Origin: an uncultured Ignavibacteriota bacterium
GTDB lineage: Bacteria > Bacteroidota > Ignavibacteria > Tepidaquicellales > Tepidaquicellaceae
Direction: 5' to 3'
NCBI GenBank assembly: GCA_903901375.1
Contig: CAIUQV010000618.1
Location: 1 to 20,780, forward strand
DNA length: 20,780 nt
The notes under the pieces are model-generated. The model was not told where the DNA came from and made no database searches. It was given only the letters and a program-made list of their open reading frames with translations. Shown piece by piece: positions 1-7,586 of the stretch (position 1 is the stretch's first letter; each line of letters starts with the position of its first letter). The translations under genes were made by a program, and so were the position numbers.

Positions 1-4
1 ATAA

Positions 5-1795
5 ATGAATTATAAAAAGAGAACACATACATGTGGTAATTTAGACACTTTTTCAATTGGACAAAATGTTACATTGAATGGTTGGGTAGCAAAAAAACGT
101 GATTTAGGTGGCCTGTATTTTATAGATTTGAGGGATAGGTATGGAATTACTCAGCTTAAAATAACACCTGAATACGAAGAATTGCACGCTTTAGTCTCAA
201 AAATAGGAAATGAATTTGTAATCTCTTGTTCAGGAATTGTTTTGAAGCGGGAAAATCCTAATAAGAATTTAAAGACTGGTGAAATTGAAGTGCATGTTTT
301 TGAGATGCAGGTGTTAAATGAATCATCTGTCACACCGTTTGTTATTGAAGAAGATGTTAAAGCAAATGAAGATTTAAGGCTGCAGTATAGATATTTGGAT
401 TTAAGAAGAAGAAAAGTTTACGAAAATCTGATTTTAAGAAATAAAGTTTATCAAATTGTTCATAGTTATTTTTCAGATTTTAATTTTATTGAAGTTGAAA
501 CACCAATATTAATGAAATCTACACCGGAAGGGGCAAGAGATTATCTGGTTCCATCCAGGGTTCATAAAGGTAAGTTTTATGCACTTCCACAGTCGCCTCA
601 GACTTATAAACAATTGTTAATGGTTTCTGGATTTGATAGGTATGTGCAGATTTGCAAATGTTTCAGAGATGAAGATTTAAGGGCAGACAGGCAGCCGGAA
701 TTCACACAGATTGATATTGAAATGTCATTTGTTGATCAGGAAGATATTTTTAAAATATCTCAGGGATTATTTCGTAAAATATGGAGTGATACTATTAATT
801 ATAATTTACCCGATGAGTTTCCTCAAATGACGTATGATACGGCTCTCAGCAAATATGGAATTGATAAACCTGATATGAGAATTAAAGATTTAATGGTTAT
901 CAATGATATTACAGAGGGATTCGTGAATTCAGAATTTACTGTATTTAAAAATATTGTAAATTCTAATGGAATAATTGCTTGTATTAAAATTAATATGAAC
1001 GATGGCCCGGGGAAAATTGAAATAACTAGAAAAATATCTGATTCGTATACTGACTTTGTCAAAAAACTTGGGTTTGCTGGTTTGGCTTTCCTGAAAATGA
1101 ATGAAAATAATGAAATCCAATCGTCAATTTTGAAGTTTTTAAGCAATGATGAAATAGATTTCTTTAGAAGCAATATGAATCTCAAACAGGGAGATTTTGT
1201 CTTTATAGTATCCGGTAGAAAAAATCTCGTACTTAATGCACTTGGTCAGCTTAGACTAAAAATTGCCGAAGATTTCAATCTGCTTGACAATAATAAACAC
1301 GAATTTATTTGGATAACAGATTTTCCGTTGTTCAATTATGATGAAGATTCTAATAAGTATGCAGGTGAGCACCACGTTTTTACATCTCCCAAGAATGACT
1401 TTATGAAATATTTAGATAGTAAAGATAGGGAAGAAATACTTTCTATTAGGGCAAATTGTTACGACCTTGTTTACAACGGGAATGAGATAGGTAGCGGAAG
1501 TATCAGAATACATAATAGTGAAATTCAAAAGAAAGTATTCAATATTATTGGACTCACAGATGAAGAGGCAAATGAGAAATTTGGTTTCATTCTTGAAGCT
1601 TTTAAATACGGAGCACCCCCTCATGGAGGTGTCGCCTTTGGCTTCGACAGAATTATAGCTATGTTATGTGGCACTAAATCGATAAGAGATGTAATAGCTT
1701 TTCCTAAAACTGTTAGTGCATCTTCGTTGATGGATAATGCTCCAAATATTGTTTCTGAAGAACAATTAGACGATTTAGGTATAAGTTTGAAATGA
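5..1795 (+). CDS. aspS: Aspartyl-tRNA synthetase, bacterial type
   Basis: Class II synthetase that charges tRNA-Asp with aspartate in the cytoplasm. The 596-residue length is normal for the bacterial form, which carries a GAD insertion domain in the middle (roughly residues 280-420). An N-terminal OB-fold anticodon-binding domain contains GWVAKKRDLGG and FIDLRD. Motif 2 is visible as FRDEDLRADRQPEFTQID and motif 3 as GAPPHGGVAFGFDRI near the C-terminus. The start is fixed because a TAA lies in frame directly before the ATG. In the OB fold the residue after RD is Leu34. The family's non-discriminating enzymes, which also charge tRNA-Asn, often have His there, so this one is more likely discriminating; that is inference. 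Only four bases upstream are visible, so its promoter and any upstream partner are unseen. Confidence 0.97.
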   Translation: MNYKKRTHTCGNLDTFSIGQNVTLNGWVAKKRDLGGLYFIDLRDRYGITQLKITPEYEELHALVSKIGNEFVISCSGIVLKRENPNKNLKTGEIEVHVFEMQVLNESSVTPFVIEEDVKANEDLRLQYRYLDLRRRKVYENLILRNKVYQIVHSYFSDFNFIEVETPILMKSTPEGARDYLVPSRVHKGKFYALPQSPQTYKQLLMVSGFDRYVQICKCFRDEDLRADRQPEFTQIDIEMSFVDQEDIFKISQGLFRKIWSDTINYNLPDEFPQMTYDTALSKYGIDKPDMRIKDLMVINDITEGFVNSEFTVFKNIVNSNGIIACIKINMNDGPGKIEITRKISDSYTDFVKKLGFAGLAFLKMNENNEIQSSILKFLSNDEIDFFRSNMNLKQGDFVFIVSGRKNLVLNALGQLRLKIAEDFNLLDNNKHEFIWITDFPLFNYDEDSNKYAGEHHVFTSPKNDFMKYLDSKDREEILSIRANCYDLVYNGNEIGSGSIRIHNSEIQKKVFNIIGLTDEEANEKFGFILEAFKYGAPPHGGVAFGFDRIIAMLCGTKSIRDVIAFPKTVSASSLMDNAPNIVSEEQLDDLGISLK

Positions 1796-1879
1796 ATATA
1801 GTCATGAAAATATAAATTTTATTAAAAATTTAAAAATTGTATTATTAATAATAATTAAAAACTAAACGAATCAAAAACT

Positions 1880-3154
1880 ATGGCAAAGAATAACAAGTTT
1901 AAAGTAAGGGACTTGAAATTAGCAGCTCAGGGAAAGACGAAAATAGAATGGGCAGAATCAAGAATGCCCGTTTTGGCGGCATTAAGAGCAAAATACAAGA
2001 AAACTAAACCTTTCAAAGGTTTCAAAATAGCAGGTTGTCTTCATGTTACAAAAGAAACAGCTGTTCTTATAAGAACTTTCATTGATGCAGGTGCAGAGTT
2101 ATCTTGGAGTGGATGTAATCCATTATCAACTCAGGACGACGTTGCTGCAGCATTAGCTGTTGATGGAGTATCTATTTATGCATGGCACGGTATGAATACA
2201 AAAGAGTTTTACTGGTGTATTGACAGAACTTTGGATTTTAAACCGCAACTAACACTTGATGACGGTGCAGATTTAATTTTTACCGTTCATAATAAATATA
2301 AGAACCTTATTCCTTCTATTATTGGTGGTACAGAGGAAACAACAACTGGTGTTCATAGGTTAAGAAAAATGGCAGAACAGGGAGCTTTGAAATATCCGGT
2401 TTTTGCCGTCAATGATTCTATAACTAAATGGGATTTTGATAATGTTTATGGTACTGGTCAATCTACTATTGATGGAATATTAAGAGCTACTTCCGTCCTT
2501 ATAGCAGGCAAGAATTTTGTTGTTGCCGGTTACGGGCATTGCGGAAGCGGAGTCGCAACAAGAGCTAAAGGACTTGGTGCTTCAACTATCGCCACTGAAG
2601 TTAAACCAACATCAGCACTTAAAGCTACTTTAGAAGGACATAGAGTAATGAAAATGGATGATGCAGCTAAAGTCGGTGATATTTTCGTAACAGCTACAGG
2701 TGTAAAAGATGTTATAGTTGGAAGACATTTTGCATCTATGAAAGACGGTGCTATTGTTTGTAATACAGGTCATTATGATTGTGAAATAAATTTAGAAGAT
2801 TTGAACAGATTAAAGAAATCTGTAAGAACAATCAGACCAAATTGCGAAGAATATACAATGAAGGATGGCAGAAAAATATACATTCTTGCTAAAGGCAGAC
2901 TCGTGAATCTATCGGCAGCAGAAGGACATCCTTCTGAGGTTATGGATATGTCTTTCGCTAATCAATTTAATGCTCAGTTAGCTCTTGTTAATTCTTATAA
3001 AGCCGGGAAAAAATTATCGGTTAATGTTCATGTTCTTCCGGAATCAATGGATCAGGCAATTGCAGGAGTTAAATTATCAACAATGGGTATTAAAATTGAT
3101 AAGCTTACAAAAGAACAAATTAAATACAATGAAGACTATTCTGAAGGAACATAG
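1880..3154 (+). CDS. ahcY: Adenosylhomocysteinase, short archaeal/thermophile-like form
   Basis: Hydrolyses S-adenosylhomocysteine to adenosine and homocysteine with bound NAD, relieving product inhibition of methyltransferases. Visible family motifs are AGCLHVTKETAVLI, LTLDDGADL, GGTEETTTGVHRL, NDSITKWDFDN (catalytic Lys and Asp), the Rossmann loop VVAGYGHCGSG followed by TEVKP (acid that holds the NAD ribose), CNTGHYD and EGHPSEVMD. At 424 residues it lacks the roughly 40-residue insert and the C-terminal KPDHYRY tail of many bacterial and eukaryotic enzymes. TQDDVAAAL and YGTGQST replace TQDHAAAA and YGCRES. These are traits I associate with archaeal and Thermotoga-type enzymes. Related archaeal proteins can act on S-inosylhomocysteine, so that substrate is a remote alternative. 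There is no SD before the ATG; an 84-base AT-rich gap separates it from aspS. Confidence 0.95.
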   Translation: MAKNNKFKVRDLKLAAQGKTKIEWAESRMPVLAALRAKYKKTKPFKGFKIAGCLHVTKETAVLIRTFIDAGAELSWSGCNPLSTQDDVAAALAVDGVSIYAWHGMNTKEFYWCIDRTLDFKPQLTLDDGADLIFTVHNKYKNLIPSIIGGTEETTTGVHRLRKMAEQGALKYPVFAVNDSITKWDFDNVYGTGQSTIDGILRATSVLIAGKNFVVAGYGHCGSGVATRAKGLGASTIATEVKPTSALKATLEGHRVMKMDDAAKVGDIFVTATGVKDVIVGRHFASMKDGAIVCNTGHYDCEINLEDLNRLKKSVRTIRPNCEEYTMKDGRKIYILAKGRLVNLSAAEGHPSEVMDMSFANQFNAQLALVNSYKAGKKLSVNVHVLPESMDQAIAGVKLSTMGIKIDKLTKEQIKYNEDYSEGT

Positions 3155-3192
3155 TATATAATTTAATAATTTTTAACTTTAACAATTAATTT

Positions 3193-3200
3193 TAATGTTG
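3193..3200 (+). promoter_or_regulatory. Candidate -7 box for tRNA-Thr
   Basis: TAATGTTG matches the Bacteroidota -7 consensus TAnnTTTG at 7 of 8 positions (one mismatch) and ends five bases before the first base of the tRNA, about where a -7 element should sit. No convincing -33 TTG is seen at the expected distance, so this is a position-supported guess. Confidence 0.3.
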
Positions 3201-3205
3201 AAATT

Positions 3206-3278
3206 GCTAGCGTAGCTCAGCTGGTAGAGCAGCTGATTCGTAATCAGCAGGTCGCAGGTTCAAGTCCCGTCGCTAGCT
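3206..3278 (+). tRNA. tRNA-Thr, anticodon CGU (reads ACG)
   Basis: The 73-base cloverleaf folds by eye. The acceptor GCTAGCG pairs with CGCTAGC over 7 bp, the D stem is GCTC/GAGC, and the anticodon stem GCTGA/TCAGC encloses loop TTCGTAA with anticodon CGT. The variable loop is AGGTC and the T loop is TTCAAGT. Threonine identity elements G1-C72 and C2-G71 and anticodon bases G35 and U36 are present. The discriminator is T. The 3' CCA is not encoded (the next bases are CAA), so it must be added enzymatically. The T stem GCAGG/CCCGT has one A-C mismatch and one G-T pair. It lies between ahcY and the 142-residue gene. Confidence 0.95.
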
Positions 3279-3342
3279 CAAAAGTGAAACTTAATTAGTA
3301 TTTTTTCGTTTTAATAAAAGGTGTATAATTGTAAATATAATA

Positions 3343-3771
3343 ATGGATAATAGCGAATACAAAAAAGTTTTAAATAGAGAAAATTTATCAATTCTGGAAA
3401 GCCTTTTTGATGTTAAAATGATAAAAAGTGATATATCATATTCTTTTACAATTACAAACTCAAAATTGAAAAATAATATAGCATTAGATATATTTCTCGA
3501 TACTGAAGGTGATAACCTTGTTTCTGTTTATTCTGAAAATTCACATTTACAATTGCAGTCTTGCAAAAATTTTATAGTTAGTCAGATGCTTGAAGAGATA
3601 ATATTTTACTCTGAAAATGAAAATACTGTTTCTGGTCTAATCATTTCCAAACAGGGGGATTGTTCATTGTACTCAAACGTTAATAAAAAGACTATAAGCT
3701 CAGATTTCTTGAACCTTAATTCCGAAAAATTGCTATCCGCTGTTGCATTGTCGGTTATTGAATCTATTTAA
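3343..3771 (+). CDS. Uncharacterised 142-residue protein
   Basis: I do not recognise this protein. It starts MDNSEYKKVLNRENL and ends SAVALSVIESI, with no signal peptide, membrane segment, metal-binding cysteines or known motif. It is acidic and rich in Ser, Asn and Leu, and the alternating pattern around residues 27-60 and 95-115 suggests a soluble beta-rich or alpha/beta fold; that is inference. It sits 18 bases before ybeY on the same strand, so it may be co-transcribed with the ybeY-topA-xer series. A TATAATTG at 3324-3331 could be a -10/-7 element for it. An AAAAGG at 3317-3322 is about 20 bases from the ATG, too far to act as an SD. Coding character is supported by an open frame filling the space between two real genes and by neighbour-like codon use. 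Confidence 0.8.
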   Translation: MDNSEYKKVLNRENLSILESLFDVKMIKSDISYSFTITNSKLKNNIALDIFLDTEGDNLVSVYSENSHLQLQSCKNFIVSQMLEEIIFYSENENTVSGLIISKQGDCSLYSNVNKKTISSDFLNLNSEKLLSAVALSVIESI

Positions 3772-3789
3772 TTATTTTAATCATACACT

Positions 3790-4239
3790 GTGTCTAAAAC
3801 TAAAGTAAATTTTACGTTTGATAATGTTACTTTGCCTGAAATAATTAGCAAAGTATTATTGAAAAAAACATTAAAAACCCTTATTGATTACGTATTGTTT
3901 TCTGAAAAATGCAAAATTGACATAATTAATTTGTATTTTTGTGATGATAAGGTAATTTCACAATATAATAAGAAATATCTTAAACATAATTACGAAACAG
4001 ATATTATTACTTTTAAATACAACGAAGATAATATTGTGGAAAGTGATATTCTGGTTTCTGTCGAATCTGTATATCGTAATTCTTTTGTATTTAAATCAAT
4101 TTTTCTGAGTGAGCTTTTTAGAGTAATAATTCATGGATTACTCCATCTGAATGGTCTGGATGATAAAACTAAGCAGCAGAAAATTTATATGAGAAAAAAA
4201 GAGAACTTTTATTTAAAATCAATTGGTATAAATAATTAA
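3790..4239 (+). CDS. ybeY: Endoribonuclease YbeY (rRNA maturation factor)
   Basis: Single-strand-specific metal-dependent RNase involved in 16S rRNA 3'-end maturation and ribosome quality control. The signature helix is IIHGLLHLNGLDDKT. His115 and His119 supply two zinc ligands. Position 125, histidine in E. coli-type enzymes (HGxLHLxGyDH), is aspartate here, as I recall for Bacteroidota homologues with K-D-K-T at this place. The preceding ETDIITFKY resembles the TDVLSFP strand of the family. The length of 149 residues is normal. The start must be GTG at 3790 or later because TAA lies four codons upstream in frame. It is followed after 5 bases by topA. Confidence 0.9.
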   Translation: MSKTKVNFTFDNVTLPEIISKVLLKKTLKTLIDYVLFSEKCKIDIINLYFCDDKVISQYNKKYLKHNYETDIITFKYNEDNIVESDILVSVESVYRNSFVFKSIFLSELFRVIIHGLLHLNGLDDKTKQQKIYMRKKENFYLKSIGINN

Positions 4240-4244
4240 AATAA

Positions 4245-6569
4245 ATGGCTAAATCATTAGTTATAGTTGAGTCACCGTCAAAAGCAAAAACAATAAACAA
4301 ATATCTTGGTAAAGAGTATGTTGTTGAAGCTACTGTTGGACATATTAAAAATCTTCCTAGAAATAAAATCAATATTGATATTGAAAATGGTTATCAGCCA
4401 ACTTATGATATAATTGAAGGTAAGGAAAAAGTTGTAAAAAATATTAAGGAACTTGCATCTAAAGTCAAGAGTGTATACATCGCTACTGACCCGGACCGCG
4501 AAGGTGAGGCGATTGCTGCCGATATTGCTGATGAAATTATAAAGGTAAATAAAAATATTAAAAGGGTTCTGTTTAACGAGATTACGAAAGTAGGTGTTGA
4601 AACAGCAATGAAGAATCCTTTGGATATTGATGATAAACTTGTTGAATCGCAAATGGCAAGAAGAGTAATGGATAGAATCCTCGGTTATAAGGTGAGCCCA
4701 TTCCTCTGGAAATCACTATTCTTTGGTTTATCTGCCGGGAGAGTCCAGTCTGTTGCTTTAAGACTTATTTGTGAACGTGAGCAGGAAATCAGGAATTTTG
4801 TTCCAAAAGAATATTGGTCAATAATTGGTTTGTTTTCAAAACCTTCTGGAAGCTCAAAACCATTTAACGCTAAACTATACAAAATTGATGAGAATATTAT
4901 TAAGTATAATGGTGATGAACCTTGTATTCATAATATAGACGAAGCTTATAAAATTGTTGAGGATTTAAAGAGTAATAAATTCAAAATTACAGATATACAG
5001 ATTCGTGAAGTTAAAAGGAATGCTCCACTTCCATTTACTACTTCTGTTTTGCAGCAAACTGCATCCACAAAGCTTGGTATGGCTCCGAAAAGAACAATGC
5101 AGCTGGCTCAAAAACTTTATGAAGGTGTGGAAATTAAAAAAGGTGAAGGTAATATTGGATTGATAACTTATATGAGAACTGATTCAACAAGAATAAGCGA
5201 CGATGCCCGTGATCTTGCAAATAAGTATATAGTTGATAATTATGGGGAAGAGTATGTTTCAAACATAGTAAGATCAGCTTCTAAAAAGGTTGTTAAAGCA
5301 CAGGATGCACATGAAGCTATTCGACCAACCGATGTGACACTTTCTCCTGATAAACTGAAAAAACTGGATAAGAGTTTATTATCCCTTTATACTTTGATTT
5401 GGCAGAGATTTGTTTCATCTCAAATGACTCCTGCTGTCTTCGACCAGAAGACAATTTTGATTAAGGCTTTTAGTCCGTCAGGAAATAAAACAGTTTATCT
5501 TTTTAAAGCGACTGGAAGAGTTGCAAAATTTCTTGGATTTTTGAAAGTTTATGAAGAGTTACTCGAGGATCAAAATAATACAGATGAGGACGATGATTTA
5601 TCATTATTACCTGATGATTTAAATGTAGATGATAATCTTAAAGCTGCAAGTATTAATAAAGAACAGCATTTTACAAATCCACCTCCAAGATTTACTGAAA
5701 GTAGTCTTATAAAACAGCTCGATGCACTTGGTATAGGTAGACCTAGTACCTTTGCTTCTATCGTTTCAACTGTAATAGACAGAAAATATGTAGACCTTGT
5801 CGAAAGAAAATTATTTGCCACTGAACTTGGAATACAGGTAAATAAAATTCTGCAGGAATATTTTCCTGATGTAATTAATACTCAGTTTACTGCAGAAATG
5901 GAAGAAGAACTTGATACAATCGCAAATGGGGAAAATACCTATAAAAATGTTCTTGACGATTTTTATATACCGTTTAATAAGGATTTGCAAATTGCCGATG
6001 AAGCAGCACCTGCTATAAAAAAATCGCTGATTGAAAAGACAGACATTAAATGTCCTGAATGTGGAGATAAAACAGGTGCTATTATGCTAAAGAAATGGGG
6101 TAAAAATGGACTTTTCTATGCCTGTGAAAAGTATCCTAAATGTAAAGGTACATTATCATATGAGAATAATGAACCTGTTGAACAAAAACCTGTTGAGAAC
6201 ATTGTTTGTCCAGTTTGCAGTGGGGAAATGCTGTTAAAGGTTGGTCCCTACGGTAAATTCTATGGGTGCATTAATTATCCTAAATGCAGAGGAATTAAAC
6301 CTGTAACACTCGGAATAAAATGTCCTAAATGTAGTAAAGGTGAAATCCTGGAAAGACGTGCAGGTAAACGCAGAACAATATTTTATGGGTGTACAAATTA
6401 TCCTGACTGTGATTTCATTGAAAATTCAATGCCCGTTATGAAAAATTGCAACAATTGTGATAATTCCTATTTGGTAAAGAAGAAGACCGTGAAAGATGGT
6501 GAATTTCTTTACTGTACAAAGTGTAAACATAAGGAAATACTAAAAACTGAAAATGTTGAAACAAACTAA
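4245..6569 (+). CDS. topA: DNA topoisomerase I (type IA)
   Basis: Relaxes negative supercoils by cutting one strand through a 5'-phosphotyrosine. The N-terminal Toprim domain shows SLVIVESPSKAKTINKYLG and the acidic cluster ATDPDREGEAIA. The catalytic tyrosine is Tyr309 in LITYMRTDSTR. The C-terminal 180 residues hold four zinc-ribbon repeats starting near CPECGDKTG, CPVCSGEML, CPKCSKGEI and CNNCDNSYL, each with a second Cys pair about 20 residues on (such as CEKYPKC and CINYPKC). All four pairs look intact. The 774-residue length is typical for Bacteroidota-type TopA. It begins 5 bases after ybeY, and its last 17 bases overlap the next gene, consistent with translational coupling. Confidence 0.97.
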   Translation: MAKSLVIVESPSKAKTINKYLGKEYVVEATVGHIKNLPRNKINIDIENGYQPTYDIIEGKEKVVKNIKELASKVKSVYIATDPDREGEAIAADIADEIIKVNKNIKRVLFNEITKVGVETAMKNPLDIDDKLVESQMARRVMDRILGYKVSPFLWKSLFFGLSAGRVQSVALRLICEREQEIRNFVPKEYWSIIGLFSKPSGSSKPFNAKLYKIDENIIKYNGDEPCIHNIDEAYKIVEDLKSNKFKITDIQIREVKRNAPLPFTTSVLQQTASTKLGMAPKRTMQLAQKLYEGVEIKKGEGNIGLITYMRTDSTRISDDARDLANKYIVDNYGEEYVSNIVRSASKKVVKAQDAHEAIRPTDVTLSPDKLKKLDKSLLSLYTLIWQRFVSSQMTPAVFDQKTILIKAFSPSGNKTVYLFKATGRVAKFLGFLKVYEELLEDQNNTDEDDDLSLLPDDLNVDDNLKAASINKEQHFTNPPPRFTESSLIKQLDALGIGRPSTFASIVSTVIDRKYVDLVERKLFATELGIQVNKILQEYFPDVINTQFTAEMEEELDTIANGENTYKNVLDDFYIPFNKDLQIADEAAPAIKKSLIEKTDIKCPECGDKTGAIMLKKWGKNGLFYACEKYPKCKGTLSYENNEPVEQKPVENIVCPVCSGEMLLKVGPYGKFYGCINYPKCRGIKPVTLGIKCPKCSKGEILERRAGKRRTIFYGCTNYPDCDFIENSMPVMKNCNNCDNSYLVKKKTVKDGEFLYCTKCKHKEILKTENVETN

Positions 6570-7518
6570 TATTATTGTATTAGTTAATGAGTTTATTGAA
6601 TATTTAAACCTTGCACGAAATTATTCAAATAATACTTTAATTTCTTACAGGACAGATTTATTGCAGTTTGTAGATTTTCTGGTTTTAACTTTTCATAACG
6701 GGGAAGTCTTTTCTCCTGAACCAGAGAACTTACCTGATATAAACGTAAACAATATTGATTTATTGATTCTTAAATCGTTTTTTGCTGATTTGTTTGAAAA
6801 GCAAAAATTGGATATTAAAAAAACAAGAAAATACTCTAATAGGACAGTTTCAAGAAAGATATCTGTTATAAAGTCATTTTTTAAATATCTTTATAAAAAG
6901 GGTGTTGTAAAGTCAAATTTATCTGCAGGAATTGGATTTCCCAAAATTGAAAAGAAACTTCCCTCATATCTTTCTGTTAATGAAATTAATGCTTTGCTTG
7001 ATAAAGTAGGAGATGATGAGCTGAATTTTATTAACAAAGCAATAATTGAAGTATTTTATTCAACAGGTATTCGTTTATCTGAATTAATCAATATAAAGAT
7101 TGTCGATATCAATTTCTTGAATAATACTGTTAAAGTTCTCGGTAAGGGTTCAAAACAACGAATTGTTCCTTTTGGCTCCAAAGCTGCTATAGCAATTAAA
7201 AATTATATCCAGATTAGAGATATCATTAACATAAATAAACTAGATTTGTTATTTATGAGTAAAAAAGGCAAAAAACTTTATGCGACTGAAGTAAGAAGAA
7301 TGGTCAAGAAACATCTTTCATCTGTAACAGGCATTAAAAAAACTTCACCGCACGTATTAAGACATTCGTTTGCTACTCATTTACTTGATAATGGGGCTGA
7401 TATAAGAGCTGTAAAAGATTTACTCGGTCATGAAAATCTCTCAACTACACAGATTTATACTCACGTAAACCCTGAAAAACTTAGAAAAGTATATAAAAAT
7501 GCTCATCCTAAAGCTTGA
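6553..7518 (+). CDS. xerC: Tyrosine recombinase XerC/XerD
   Basis: Site-specific recombinase that resolves chromosome dimers at dif near the terminus with FtsK. The catalytic set is complete: Arg174 (STGIRLSEL), Lys198 (GKGSKQR), His267 and Arg270 (HVLRHSFATHL), His293 (LLGHENLSTTQ) and the nucleophile Tyr302 (IYTHVNPEKL). The N-terminal SAM-like DNA-binding domain (about residues 8-125) shows ARNYSNNTLISYRTDL and is slightly long because of an insert around residues 48-95. The 321-residue length fits XerC/XerD rather than a mobile-element integrase, and the topA-xer-prfB context is housekeeping. Whether it is XerC or XerD cannot be decided by eye; the symbol is a best guess. The ATG lies inside topA. 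Confidence 0.9.
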   Translation: MLKQTNIIVLVNEFIEYLNLARNYSNNTLISYRTDLLQFVDFLVLTFHNGEVFSPEPENLPDINVNNIDLLILKSFFADLFEKQKLDIKKTRKYSNRTVSRKISVIKSFFKYLYKKGVVKSNLSAGIGFPKIEKKLPSYLSVNEINALLDKVGDDELNFINKAIIEVFYSTGIRLSELINIKIVDINFLNNTVKVLGKGSKQRIVPFGSKAAIAIKNYIQIRDIININKLDLLFMSKKGKKLYATEVRRMVKKHLSSVTGIKKTSPHVLRHSFATHLLDNGADIRAVKDLLGHENLSTTQIYTHVNPEKLRKVYKNAHPKA

Positions 7519-7547
7519 ATAAACTTTTTAATAACATATAAATTTTG
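7515..7547 (+). promoter_or_regulatory. Candidate prfB promoter
   Basis: TTG at 7515-7517 and AAATTTTG at 7540-7547 (7 of 8 to TAnnTTTG) are 22 bases apart, in the range described for Bacteroidota -33/-7 promoters. Transcription would start about 34 bases before the prfB ATG. The TTG overlaps the xer stop codon. The region is very AT-rich, so chance matches are likely. Confidence 0.25.
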
Positions 7548-7586
7548 TAATTTAGGAAAATTTAATATTGTAAGATAACTGAATAT

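Noticed and set aside
823..1185. 120-codon open frame on the minus strand inside aspS
   Set aside because: It lies fully within the conserved aspS GAD region, has no motif and a low-complexity Ile/Phe/Ser translation typical of antisense frames in AT-rich genes.
1813..1832. Hairpin TAAATTTT-ATTA-AAAATTTA after aspS as a terminator
   Set aside because: The stem is AT-only, weak and without a following T run, so I cannot support termination there.
4278..4652. 124-codon minus-strand frame inside topA
   Set aside because: It is antisense to the conserved Toprim domain; the translation is Phe/Ile/Asn-rich without motif.
6553..7518. The tyrosine recombinase as an integrase marking a mobile element
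   Set aside because: Its length and motifs fit XerC/D, its neighbours are housekeeping genes in tight order, and no attachment-site repeats or phage genes are present.
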